Positions 47,613 to 59,567 of a DNA stretch of 64,000 bases are shown piece after piece. Made by a program: the position numbers and the translations under genes. This DNA is from Phoronis australis. Lineage: Eukaryota; Phoronida; Phoronidae. Position 1 is the stretch's first letter, and the number at the start of each line of letters is the position of its first letter. The notes beneath the pieces were generated by a model. The model searched no databases. It was not told the DNA's origin and saw only the letters and a program-made list of their open reading frames with translations. The stretch covers positions 315,056 through 379,055 of the forward strand of contig NMRA01000120.1 in the NCBI GenBank assembly GCA_002633005.1, given 5' to 3'.

Positions 47613-49911
47613 CATTCCGGCTCGTCGAAGGCATCCTCCTCGTTGTGACGTAGAACAATTAGGGGGCAATGCGCCAGCAGGCGGACAATTACAGGTAGGT
47701 TGCGCACTAGTCGCCCAAAGTAAATTTTAGGGGGTATCAATTAGGTGATCGATGGAGGGAAGTGACACCTGTCGGCAACCAGGTACGACGGTCATAAGTG
47801 GGAAATTTCTATGGCATTTTTGAGTAGAAATGTTTGGCGGGAGAGAATCAATTCCACAGAAAGTTACTTAGAAATTCGAGTCCTCTTTTTAGATACCTAG
47901 CTACAGCACTGGAAGATCACGTCGGACACTGTTTTTGTGGAGGCACATTCACCAGATTCCAGAGATGTCATAATAAACAACATTCAAAGGGAGGGCATAC
48001 ATGTATCAGTACGTGGCTTAAAGCAACGCCGATTTGAGGGCGTTTTACAGCACGGATACGGCGTCAGTTTTATACGGAAAACTAGCTGGGGACATTAAAT
48101 TATTACAGTGCCTCAATTTAACCCGGCGGAAATATGTTCTATGTATTCTAATTTTAACCAGTGGTGACTTTTAACTTTGTAATATCACACTGGGGGTCAA
48201 TACACGTCCCATGCAGCAACTACGTTATACTAAACACATGCATTTCAAAGTTGTATCAAAATCCATTTAATGCAAGCTCAACCCATGATTTTGCCTGTCG
48301 CCATTTCGTTGGAATTTCTCAAAAATTCTCCAAGGCTCAAAAGCAGTCGACTGTTGGATTACCGCTGCATTTCAGTCACAGATAGTTTACTGAATAAATC
48401 TGCGGTTTTAAAACTGCAAGAAAACACGAGGCACTGACCTGGGTTTAGTCATCAATTCTGTAACGGCATAAAAGCCACTGCATAGTATGAAGACATCCCA
48501 GCGGTTTGCCACCAAAAGGAGTCGAGTTGACCTCCTCACACCAACGCGCATGCGACTGACCTTTAAGATATGATCGCTGACAGCGTTTTCACTTGCTGTC
48601 GATTTACAGGTGAATGGACGCCTTCTGTTGGCTTGGTGGCTGGCGTAAGCAATGGCAGCTGATTGGAAGCATTGACCATTCCCCTCGTATGAAAGGCGAC
48701 TAGACGACACCTATAGGTATATTACTCAAACACGGGTGGTGAAGCCGCGGGTGGTAAACTTCACAGGCCCTCACGTCGGTGGAACCGAACCAAGGCTATG
48801 TGAGGCGGGCGGTGGAGTTGGACTAGTACCATAGACTAGACAGTACAACCTAGTGATCTGCAGTGACTCAGGAGGTGACCATCGCCTGCATAGGCCCGCC
48901 GTGCGACGGAAGCATTTGCGGGCAAATCATGCCTCACACTGGCTAAACCGGTCATTTCGCTGCGGACATCATTAACGCGGGCTCTGATATATTCTAGCTA
49001 ATGATTGGTCATAGACTGACGTAATTTTTCAAGAAAGGCTGACGGTTTGTTCCCCGCCCTGCGTGATACTTTTTATTCCACTTTTGATGTCCGCTGGTAA
49101 CTGCGAAACTTTTATAATCCCGGAGTTGTCCGCCAGGCAAATTACTACGCTGATGTTAGTTCGTAGTAAAAGCGCAGCACAAAACTGGAGGAAGATCTAG
49201 TATGCCAAGTTCACTCACATGAGTTTCCGGCCAAAATAAGCAATGAGGAAGTCAGCACAGCCACAAATTCGACTTCACTTTCGGTTTGCACGAAGTCGAC
49301 TGCGCGCTGGAGGCTGGGCCCAGCAGTGTACTCCCCTGTGGTAGCTCCCATCAATTTCGGAGTCGTGGGCGATGCATGGTGAGGCCATGGCGTGGACAGC
49401 AAGCAGGGAAGCGGACACTCAAAATCTGATCCCTCATTAGATTTTCTGCGTCAGTAATCCTAAGTAACTAAAAAGTATGTGTTCCGTATGTCTTAGCCAC
49501 TTATTCCCAATTCCCAAGGAATTGAAAAACTGAAAAATATACAGGATATTCATGGATTTGAAGTGTATCTTCTAAAGTTATAGGTCACGACTAACACAAA
49601 ATAAAGTCAAAAACGAGAATCGCAAATAAATTGTAGTTCAGAACGATGGCCTCAACAGAAATGTGCCTTTTCATTTTCTCGTCAACATAAACGTTTTAAT
49701 CACTTGTTCACAAATGTGTGTCTCGAACTTTTCTTTGATATGATTACAATTGCTTTCTACCACCAAATGAATTGGCGGGTCACATCTCATTGTCGTAAAG
49801 CGATCCAATTTTCGACAAGTTGGTCAGCCGCGTTAAAATTGAGGTGGTTTTGTGAGACCTTTTTACTTCTTGCGACGTCATTAACATTCAGTTTCAAACT
49901 CTGGCCGCTCA

Positions 49912-49985
49912 GATTAATTCTATAACGGTAAGGGGCAAAATGAAAATTTTGTTTCTGGCACGGAAGGCGTCTTTATAGCTGCGAT
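49912..49985 (+). repeat. Dispersed repeat family A, partial copy 4
   Basis: ATTAATTCTATAACGGTAAG, then AAAATTTTGTTTCTGG and GTCTTTATAGCTGC follow the family A right half. Confidence 0.45.
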
Positions 49986-50051
49986 GTTTTCGACATGAGG
50001 ACATGGTTTATAATCGCTTTAATTTACGTTAACATTATATATTCGTATGAA

Positions 50052-50115
<64 letters not shown>

Positions 50116-50132
50116 TGTGTGTGTGTGTGTGT
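50052..50132. repeat. (TG)n(TGCG)n(TG)n microsatellite
   Basis: A tract of alternating purines and pyrimidines of about 80 bp, a strong Z-DNA-forming type. Confidence 0.95.
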
Positions 50133-50371
50133 ATACATAAAATTATACACACATACACAAACTTCCTGTCAATGAAATTCAGTAACTTTTGACTGTGTCG
50201 GAAAAAATCATGAATGAAACTTAATTATTTTTTTAATTAATCCTTTAATTTCAACCTTTGTATATTTTTATGAATTTAAAAATAGTCTTTAGGGGTGCGC
50301 ATAAAACCGCAATTAGTTTGAAAGTTTTTAGTATTTATTTATTTTTCAATTTATTTCTTATTCACACTTAA

Positions 50372-50480
50372 AGGAGAATGCCACCCGATTTCAACACTTT
50401 TTGTTACCGTCATAATCGGTCTCCACATCACCTCGCACACACTAGATCTCGCCTCGCCGAAAGGTGTCGCGTTAACCGGT
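50372..50480 (+). mobile_element. Possible left end of a TTAA-type (Kolobok-like) element
   Basis: TTAA at 50368-50371 is followed by AGGAGAATGCCACC, comparable to AGGCGAAGGCAACC at the 28301 element, and lies upstream of a THAP-like frame as in that element. No matching right end was found, so this is a fragment or a different family. Confidence 0.4.
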
Positions 50481-50538
50481 GAGAATGGTGAGTACACTTC
50501 TCAGCGACGACACTGGTTCCTCAGCTGAGTGTGGCGCT

Positions 50539-50730
50539 ATGGTGTGGCGTATCGTTCCCGCTTGTGCGAACCATGAAGCTGCGAGGAAAGCGTGTGTATC
50601 GTTTTTTTTTCGATTTCCGCGAGAACCCATAATGCTTCGGAAGTGGTACGAAAAGTACGACGTTAATACTAAGTATGAGGTTGTGAAACATCACTGTCTC
50701 TGTGGCCGGAATTGTTCTGTTTCAAAATGA
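50539..50730 (+). pseudogene. THAP-like domain fragment
   Basis: ATG at 50539 opens 63 codons. VPACANHEAARKA and SFFFRFPREPIMLRKWYEKY follow the THAP layout (second zinc Cys, the FHRFP-type block, then the conserved Trp). The first Cys is missing and the place of the CxxH pair reads CGRN, so the zinc site is broken or this is only the first exon. It was probably the 5' end of a transposase gene. Confidence 0.45.
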
Positions 50731-51365
50731 ATTATTCTCACCGAACCCATATTTAGGACTGTTCGTGAGTGCAATTTTTTGAGAAATCAACAATGAATAT
50801 ATATCACACTGCGTTGCCGGTTTCAGATGCAATAAAACTAATTCAAAGCCGTGTTTGCTGACAGAAAGCTGTTGTGAAACTACAACTCGATTTTTAATGC
50901 TATGACCAGACTTTTTCTAGTAAGGCAAGAATTAGGGAAAATCTTCAAGAAAGGTACACGAGAATATAAAAGGTTTATAACTGCTTCACAATTACATTTC
51001 AGCTGCGTCAAGCACGCACTTCCCGGCTCCGTTTACTGGCGGCTCGTCACTCCGGGTCAAGAAGAGTTTTTACTATTTGCCGAGTTGTTGAGTAGATTTA
51101 TCGTCTCCTGTTATTGTATGGTTAAGTTGTTCTATTTGAGTAATTTTGTTCAGAGACGATGGTGTTCAAACTGAATGATGTAACGGGTTAATCAGGCCAG
51201 TAGCTTGCATTGCGCGGTTCGAATTTCTTGGTGGGTCTTTGATATTTTGCAAACGCCCATCGACATTGTGGAGTTTTCATTAAGGCCCTCAGTTGACTCA
51301 GCTTTGAGTTATATTTTTGCGTGTTACTTTTAAGTTGCTAAGGAAATAGGAACAGCCTACGTACT

Positions 51366-51413
51366 CACCATTTGGTTCACCATCCCCATGGTTCACTACT
51401 TCGAAGGTTCACG
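51366..51413 (-). repeat. GTGAACC-type short tandem repeat, inverted copy
   Basis: Read on minus: GTGAACCTTCGAAGTA, GTGAACCATGGGGATG, GTGAACCAAATGGTGA. This is a 16-bp unit shared with 52388-52458. Confidence 0.5.
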
Positions 51414-52145
51414 GCTAAGAAAATATCTTTAAAAGATTTTCAATTCGTGTAATTTTTATACTGTTATGCGCAAAAATGAATGATACTTCGGTTATTACAT
51501 ACACAGAGTGGTGCACCTCTACCGGATACAACGCCCGGGTACTAAAACACTTTCTTTGGATTTCATGCGCATGCGAAATTGCCTAAAAGTCTTAAGAACA
51601 CGGAAAAATAAGTGACTGCATTTTAAAAATGTGAGGTAGAAATATTGATGAATTGTCAGCTACGATACATTCATCAAATCCATGTCAAGGTCGCGTCATT
51701 TCACAGCGCAACAGTTGAGAATAAGTCATTTTAAATAATAAGCTGTTAACTGAAAAGTTTAGGGCCGCTGACGGCGCCTGAACTTCACCCACCGGAACCA
51801 CGCACACGGCCGGGATGAAATTAAATGTAATTAGGAGGCTACCCTGTCCCTGCCAGTCTTCACGAAGTCAGAGAGCCTCATTCAGTCTTCTTAAATTTAA
51901 AACCGTTGGTCGCCGCAGCCATGACCCGTGCCCCAGACGTTGTCCCTGCTTGAGAATGAGTCGAAAGTTAGATTCAAGAATCACGATTGGCAGTGGTTGG
52001 AACTGAGCTCATTTGTAAACAATGTAATCGATGTATTAAGAACTATTCAACTTTTGCACACCCTTTAAATGGCTATTAAAATGGACACAAATACAATATT
52101 TTATTCGTGTCGGTTATGGCTCACCAGCAGACATTCAGAGTAATG
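51414..52145. other. Non-coding stretch, no gene seen
   Basis: Nothing recognised. Confidence 0.35.
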
Positions 52146-52216
52146 AACTGTGTAGCTCAGTGGTTTGAGGTCCGGACTCAAGTTTGGGAGACCTGGGTTC
52201 GAGTCCTTCCTTCACT
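52146..52216 (+). other. tRNA-like sequence, probable SINE head
   Basis: Perfect A box TAGCTCAGTGG (52153-52163) and perfect B box GGTTCGAGTCC (52196-52206) at tRNA spacing. An anticodon-loop-like CTCAAGT (52177-52183) puts CAA in the anticodon position, and four of five anticodon-stem pairs can form. Acceptor and T stems are broken, so it is not a working tRNA. The parent tRNA is not assigned. Confidence 0.6.
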
Positions 52217-52387
52217 AGCTGACAATCGAGCATTGCACAAAGGTGTCTCCTACTCCTCTTACAAGTGAATGTTTGCAAAGTGTGAATGAGAACTTGGATA
52301 TAATGCGAAAGCGACTCCTGGGGCTGTGCTTATATTTAAAAGAAATAACTGTTAGAGTTCTGGTTTTGGAATTGTGGACATTCGAAG

Positions 52388-52458
52388 TAGTGAACTTTCG
52401 AAGGTGGCGAACCTTCGGAGCAGTGAACCTTCGGAGTAGCGAACTTCGGAATAGTGAC
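52388..52458 (+). repeat. Short tandem repeat, 15-16 bp unit (GTGAACCTTCGGAGTA)
   Basis: About four and a half imperfect units. The same motif is inverted at 51366-51413, about 1 kb away. Confidence 0.6.
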
Positions 52459-54263
52459 ATGTAAACCTTGGAAATCTTTTCCATCAAGTAAGTTGCTCAT
52501 GTGAAGTTTGTGGGGCTGTGCACCATTGACAGTATTGACGAGAGAAGTCTTTCTTCATTGACCAATGTTTTTATTGGGGCTAGAGCTACTTTTCCCCATA
52601 AATGTGAACAAGAAAACGCGGTTGTAGTTAATTGTCTGGTTTTTGAGCAACGACGGAGGCCTGCCTAAAGTGAAATTACTGTCAGCTTGTACTGAATTTA
52701 AAAGGACGGAAACACGCGCGTTTACACGCATGCATGTCAATCCACCAATCCAAAATCAAAGTGGACACTTAATGAACAACGTACATGTATTTGACGAACA
52801 CTTTCAATTTCAAATTTGAAAATTTCTGACCTTTACCGTACTATGCTAGCAACCAATATCAGATAAACCTATTTTCTGCTGTTTTGTTTCTTGGTCGTTT
52901 TAATGCATTCACACCGCACTAACTTCATCCCTTTTTAAGTTTGGCAAGTTTTCAGCCCAGACACATCTAGATGATTAAAAATTTCCCGTGGCAACAGCAA
53001 TTTCGCGCTTTCCACATTTGGTTATCAGAAGCATGCATTGTCCCTTAGCAGTACCACAATTATGTTCTGAAATGATTGCGAGAGTACGAAATTCGCTGAA
53101 ATTAAAAAATTGTTATTCATGTTTTTTCAGTCAACACTTACTTGGATAGGACAGAAGAATTAAAGAGGGCGAAGGCAGAAGAAAATGGACGACGAACAAA
53201 GATTTACATCTATATTATTCTGCCGTTGGAGCATAAAGAGCAAACTGCATATTGAGAACATTTTTTGAATATTTGATAAAACTTGAGCCTTCAGCATCGT
53301 CGCGCCTTTTTTCTAGAATGCCCCCTCCCCCTTTACTAAATTATAATTCAAACTTCATTTGAGTTTTCTTCGCAAGCAGTAGCTGACTCAGATACACACG
53401 TACATACGGTAATGATGCAATACACGCAATGCAGTGTGCGCGGGGATTATGATGCGCCGAATATTCGAACCTCTAGCAACTCGCTTGGTCGGTCAAAACA
53501 GGTGGCCGCACGCCTATTAATTTCAGTTGGTTCATTGGGTATACTAATTCAAAATCGCCAAACCTTTATCCCATGGCTCCAACGGACATTTTTTCAAGCT
53601 CGCGCATTCAATTCTTCAAGCTCGTATACAGACTGTTAGAGAAATGCACTGCATGCTGCACTCGGTCGACATTGTTAGATGTGACGTAATTACCGGGCAC
53701 AACTTCAGAAATCGTCTTTTAAACTTTGACTGCCTTTGGTCTCACAGGAGCTCATTTTTTTAATGTTACACTGGCAGCCAATCCGATGAGAAAACACAAG
53801 ACTTTCGTGTACCGACTTCTGCTTAGTAAAAAGTCGCCTGCCATTCGGCATTATGCACGTTGGTGAGCATATCCGCGTGCAATAAGGGGACACGGGGGAG
53901 GTGGGGTCCTAGAGAGTGAGTTTGTGGAGGGGGAGAGGGTGGACTCGACTAAGGGAATCAAAATTTAAAAGCCGATTTTTTCGTTGAGTCCGCAAACTAC
54001 GGTCATATTTAACAACATCGACTGAGTGTAGCATGCAGTGAGTCCGAAGAAAACGTGCATATCCCAAGCACAGTGTACACAAATGTCCGTGCAACCTTGA
54101 AAAATCTTCGTGGAAACGCCTATTTGTCATGAAAAAGGGCCCCGCAAATACCCGTTCCTTTCAGTGCTGAAATGAACACGCGTTTTCTTGAGAGAATACA
54201 TACTGTCCCCTCAAGAAAACGCTATGAACGTGAGTGCGCCTAACTGCTTGCAATAAGCGGTCA
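52459..54263. other. Non-coding stretch, no gene seen
   Basis: No gene, RNA or mobile element recognised. Confidence 0.35.
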
Positions 54264-54515
54264 CTCGCCGGTTCCCTGTGTGCCGCTAGGTGGTAGCAAG
54301 CGCAGGTTTAATTTTCATCGGGAAATTTTTTATACCGGCGTTTCTGATTGGCTGGTCGAATTCTCACGACAGACAGCGCTTTACGCAAACAAACTGGCAT
54401 GACTGATGGAGGAAGTATAAATGTGGTCAGTTGTACAGACAAATCGGTGCTTAAAATTTATGTTCAGGAAATGTGAATCCCAGAAATTGTGGTTGCGCCT
54501 TTTCGGCGCTTCTTA
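54264..54515 (+). mobile_element. Left-half relic of the 9-bp-TSD MITE family
   Basis: Starts CTCGCCGGTTCCCTGTGTG and follows 23871-24118 closely, including TTTCTGATTGGCTGGTCGA, GCGCTTTACG and AAACAAACTGGCATGACTGA. No right terminus or matching copy of the preceding AAGCGGTCA was found, so it is truncated. Confidence 0.75.
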
Positions 54516-55780
54516 AGACAAAAATGCATCGAACGTCCGGAAAATCGATAGGACACCGCCGAAAACGCTAACATTAAAAAAGTTCAGCATCAGCGTGAAC
54601 TCAATACAAAAAAATTGACAGGTTGCAGAACTTGAAGTTCCTGACTCTGTTGGTGGCGAAACGCCGGTCTAGTTTCGGGAGAAGCACCGTGTACCTTGAT
54701 ACGGCACCTGATTCACCTGTATTGCCAGACCCCATTGAAGATCATTGTCACCTTATCTTGTGCATATGAGTAAGTCTACTCTGGGTCACACACGGGTAAA
54801 TTTCGAGACGCACTTCATTATCCATGGTCCGTTGCACGACCAGTATAAGAAAACCATTAGGCTCAGTGTACTCAGTTTTTGATGGCAATGTTTGTTTCTC
54901 CCCGAAAGTGATCAAGGGGGATCGGCCGGGGCGAGTTCGTTCCTTTTCCAAAAAAAAAATGCCGGACAGTGGATTACATGAAGAAAAACGAACCTAAGCT
55001 TAACTGTAAATGATTTTCAATCACATTACTTACTTTGGAAAGTAATAAATATTAATCAGAAAATACAAAAACTGCATCTGAAAGTGGAACACTAAAGTTT
55101 ACAAAACTATCCGACTACGTCTAAATATTACTAACAGTAAATTTCAATTATAATTAAAACTCAATATTCACATAAAAGAACTATGAAGCCGTTTAAAGAA
55201 ATTGAGAACGAGAGATCGCGAACTCGTATAGCCATTGGCCAACTCATCTCAGAGACTGAAGTGAGCGCGAGCATAGGTTACAGAAGAGCAGCGAAATATT
55301 TTGCAGAACGGAGTTGTAATCTCGTGCTTCTGATCAATTTTTAATTTTCCTAAAAATAAGATTTCGAAAACTTATTTCCCAATCTCCATGATTATCCTTT
55401 ATGATCATTTCGTTTTTGAAAATCATTTGCAAAAGTAGGCAACCGTGGAATTTTTATACCGTGCCGACTTGCATTAGAGAAAATTGCTGCCAACTTACCA
55501 ATTTTTGTTAGGTCATTTTAAAAACTCATGTAAAGCCCATATATCTAAATTGTTTTATATCTATCCATTATTTCATGTTGAACAAGCTTGACTGCCCATA
55601 TACTTCTCATGAAATAATCTGACGGTGAAAAACGTTTATCCCAAGTTCAATAACTTTTTACACTCGCGACGTGGTGTGAGCCGGTTTGTTTATCGTGAGG
55701 TATTGTTTCTGTTTTAATTATTTTTATTGTCCATTATTTACGTTATTCTAGGCTTTGCGGTAAACAAACTGGGGGTGTTT
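54516..55780. other. Non-coding stretch, no gene seen
   Basis: Nothing recognised. Confidence 0.35.
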
Positions 55781-56525
55781 GACTGGGATGGTGGTTGACT
55801 GGGATGGTGGTTGACTGGGATGGTGGTTGACTGGGATGGTGGTTGACTGGGATGGTGGTTGACTGGGATGGTGGTTGACTGGGATGGTGGTTGACTGGGA
55901 TGGTGGTTGACTGGGATGGTGGTTGACTGGGATGGTGGTTGACTGGGATGGTGGTTGACTGGGATGGTGGTTGACTGGGATGGTGGTTGACTGGGATGGT
56001 GGTTGACTGGGATGGTGGTTGACTGGGATGGTGGTTGACTGGGATGGTGGTTGACTGGGATGGTGGTTGACTGGGATGGTGGTTGACTGGGATGGTGGTT
56101 GACTGGGATGGTGGTTGACTGGGATGGTGGTTGACTGGGATGGTGGTTGACTGGGATGGTGGTTGACTGGGATGGTGGTTGACTGGGATGGTGGTTGACT
56201 GGGATGGTGGTTGACTGGGATGGTGGTTGACTGGGATGGTGGTTGACTGGGATGGTGGTTGACTGGGATGGTGGTTGACTGGGATGGTGGTTGACTGGGA
56301 TGGTGGTTGACTGGGATGGTGGTTGACTGGGATGGTGGTTGACTGGGATGGTGGTTGACTGGGATGGTGGTTGACTGGGATGGTGGTTGACTGGGATGGT
56401 GGTTGACTGGGATGGTGGTTGACTGGGATGGTGGTTGACTGGGATGGTGGTTGACTGGGATGGTGGTTGACTGGGATGGTGGTTGACTGGGATGGTGGTT
56501 GACTGGGATGGTGGTTGACTGGGAT
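55781..56525. repeat. Perfect minisatellite, 16-bp unit, 46 copies plus 9 bp
   Basis: The unit GACTGGGATGGTGGTT repeats without any visible change for 745 bp (46 x 16 + 9) and stops at an N at 56526, so true length may be greater. The reverse complement has no stop codon in any frame, which produces long overlapping minus-strand open frames of Pro-Ser-Gln-Thr-Asn-His repeats; these are artefacts of the repeat. Complete homogeneity implies very recent expansion or gene conversion. Confidence 0.98.
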
Positions 56526-56801
56526 NGCGGAGTTTGGCAATGTTGAAATGTTTTGTGCCCCCCTCGACCAAGACTTGAGAATTGAAGAGCGCTGTTAATG
56601 AAAACGCCTGTGCGGGTGGTGTGCGGGAAGATTTTCAGAACATGTATTGGTCAAGTCCTGAACAAGTGAAAAGAAAGCCTGAAGTCCCTTTTTCCGCAAT
56701 AGATGGGGCTGCCTCATCTCCGTACAACAGTTCCTTGTTTTTTTTCGCTAGTACACACGGTGGAAGCGATAACCAACTTGCTTATTGCGGTCACACGGGG
56801 A

Positions 56802-57055
56802 CTCGCTGGTTCCCTGCGCCTGGCTTAGCCCAGTGAGCACGCAGATATCACGCAGTGGCACGCGCTTTAGCATTGGTCGATGTAACCTCGACGGTCATTG
56901 GTTAGCTTTACAACACCATGAAAAAATGGCGGACTGTGACCGATTTTTAGCCTTGTTATGCAAGTGGCGTGGCAGCAACTATTTCGTTTCTGCAGTGATG
57001 TTTTAATCAGTAGCCGCGTGCTTGAAGCACATACACTCCCATGTACAATAAACAC
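56802..57055 (+). mobile_element. Right-half relic of the 9-bp-TSD MITE family, inverted
   Basis: Starts CTCGCTGGTTCCCTGCG and matches the reverse complement of 24190-24447, including the GGTTAGCTTTACAACA block, the ORF start described at 56926 and a final GCTTGAAGCACATACA...TGTACAATAAACAC. The other half is absent. Confidence 0.75.
56926..57006 (+). pseudogene. Start of a lost transposase ORF, second copy
   Basis: Twenty-six codons beginning MADCDRFLALLCKW, then RGSNYF and a stop at 57004-57006. It corresponds to 24316-24272 in the intact MITE. The location just inside the terminal repeat fits the 5' end of the autonomous parent's gene. The family is not recognised. Confidence 0.4.
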
Positions 57056-58557
57056 ATGTGAACCAGTGAGACACGAGGACGACTCCACCCAATAGCAAAG
57101 GTGTGCAACTGAAGTCTAATACCCATCGGAGAAAAGTCTGCATCATCTGCTGAATATGGCAATTTTCACTTCGAAAATTCACCCCCATCACTGGCCGTCA
57201 TTGTCCAAAAGGTTTTCAGAGATTTTCTATGGGTAAAATTATGCGAGAAAATTTTCACACTGAAGTGGTCACTCTGAAGTAGATTTCCCGTTCACTACCG
57301 GCGGATGCTGTGATTAGTGAGGTTACCCTCAATAAGTGACTTACGAACGGCAAAAGTATTGTCCGAGAACACCTACAAAAGGGGCCGGGAGTCAAGCTCA
57401 TACGGAATTATCCCTGACAAAAGGGCAGTGCTCCTGAAATAAAGCCCTACAAAATGGAGCCTGTCTCAGTCGTGGAAGCTCCTAAGCGCGTCATGCATCC
57501 CCGGCATGTCTGTGTCCCCACTCTCTAAATTCATCGTGGTTGTCTTATTTTGTCGCTGCACGTCAAGTCAAAAAAATCATCGGATACCTGAGCCCTTTAT
57601 ATGGCGGCCTCACACTCAGTTTCAGTCATGAACTGGGTAGGGCTCCTCCAGGGTTCGCACACTCGTTGACCTTCAAAAACAACATGTACACGTAACAAAG
57701 ACTTTTGTTTTCATGTGTTTTTTGTGTAGTTGAATTACTGATGATTGCCAAGCCTAAATCTGAATAAGACCTATTCATCTGCCATGTTTATCACCGGCGG
57801 ATTGGCCCGGGTATAGTGCCTTCTTCTGTCTCACTGTTTGGCAAAACACTTTCTGTGAAATAAATGAAAACGAGGACATAAAGAATAAAGACGTTCCATG
57901 ACTTCCATTTTCTTGCGACGTGGATACACCCTCTATAGATGTCACTAATCAGCTAGTCAAAATGACCAGCTATGTCAGTGCGCTCGTACTTTTTATGATG
58001 GCGACTCATATATCATATATAAATTACTACGTACCATGATGGCCCTCATCTGGACTCAATTAATTTTGTTTGCTGTGGCCACGGACAACGATGCAGGAAA
58101 AATTAATATTTGTTTGTGTGTAGAAAGAGGAGTATCCAATAAAACTTCACCCCGACCATCACTAAATGAAACCTCTGCAAGCTACTAGCTGAAGTTGAGT
58201 GACAAAACCTCAGCGTCACTAGTCAGAGGAGCGGTGAGGATCGCCGGGCCCTGGAATACACAGTGCTGTGACATTTCAAGGTTACGCAGTGCCTTATCCT
58301 TCGACCTGTCGGTGTATTTAGCCAATTTAATACAAAACTAAAGTCAGTAAAAGTACATATTTTCTGAGAGAAGACAGTCTGTAAAAACTGATTTTCGATT
58401 TTGTACCAATCTTTTATTAATTGGGTCACGTGACCATGTCCTTTTAGTAAAAATAGCAAAAAGAGAGGTACGTCTGTTGCAGAACACCGATGTTAATAAC
58501 ATGACCAAATTTCGTTCCATATAAATGTTCAAGATGGAATCTCAAAAACGCTGTTCC
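57056..58557. other. Non-coding stretch, no gene seen
   Basis: Nothing recognised. Confidence 0.35.
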
Positions 58558-58559
58558 TA

Positions 58560-58928
58560 ATGGGGCTATTCGGAGAATTCTCCTCGCGGTGTCGCTGCTG
58601 TACTAGTGGTGATTGAATTGCGCATGCGTGGCTGTCNGGCTGGCGACTGACTGCCGCGAAGTCGACATCGGCGAGTGCCTCAGTTAACAGGCATCGGTAG
58701 AATAATCATGGAAAAATCGTAAAAATAATCACAAACCTTACCTTTGTATGAGGTCGTGCTTACTTTCTCTCATAGAAGCACCCTTTTTACGCAATCTCAG
58801 ATTCAGTTGGCACGGCTGCAAGCCATTTCACCATGTATTTAAAAGGCTCGCGAAATCGAGGCTGTTAATCTATCACCACTAGTACACGCACGCCCTCTAG
58901 TTATTGTAGATTTTCCGAATAGCCCCAT
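58560..58928. mobile_element. 369-bp MITE, TA target site
   Basis: Flanked by TA (58558-58559 and 58929-58930). Both ends read inward as ATGGGGCTATTCGGA, and a second matched inverted block, GTACTAGTGGTGAT, lies 40-50 bp further in on each side, so the terminal repeat is about 60 bp and imperfect. Target site TA suggests Tc1/mariner-like mobilisation. An N is at 58637. Non-coding. Confidence 0.75.
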
Positions 58929-59567
58929 TATCATTTCGTTATTGTTTTATGCAACTTGCGATTTTTTATCAAAATCATAAAAGTCATATTTGTCTATACG
59001 CAAACTAAAATGAAAAAATGAACAATTCGGCTAATAGCGTTTTGGCGAACAGTGCACAAAGCATGTGAAAGTTCATAAGAATCCGACCAGCCATGTCTGA
59101 GATAGGATGTTCCAAAGTTTGCCAAATTTGGTCACTTTTCGAGAGTCCCACAAATACATGTAGTGTTCATGCGCGCACCCAGCCTTTAATATGGGAGGGG
59201 GGCTCGAATTTTCGACGATGTGGACCTTTTACCCAAACTTAAGCCGAAGAACTAAAAAATGGGCTATCACGTCCAGGGCTGTGAATTTTGCGTTTGCGCC
59301 TTTTTAGTGGACTTTTTATTTCATTTTCTCGTACTTTTTGTATCTCTGGGGCGGACCTTTTTGTCCATTTCGCCAAATGGGGGTGGGGCTCGTTTGAGCC
59401 CCCCTGGGTGCACGCATGCTGTATGAAAGACGGGAATTGCGATGGGATTGTGGTCGGCAGCGTGACACACAATTGCCACAAGAAATTCGACACTCGTACT
59501 TCTAAACATAGCAACTTCACCAACAAAAACTGGCTTGGTCACATATTTTAAACTACCGAGTATATGT

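Larger units (their letters stand above)
45292..50051. other. Non-coding stretch, two dispersed repeats inside
   Basis: Family A fragments lie at 47530-47612 and 49912-49985. A GC-richer block at about 48700-49400 has no recognisable coding sequence. No RNA gene seen. Confidence 0.35.

Noticed and set aside
55738-56571. Overlapping 265-277-codon minus-strand open frames of Pro/Ser/Gln/Thr/His repeats
   Set aside because: They are produced by the 16-bp minisatellite, whose reverse complement has no stop in any frame; no flanking exon signals.
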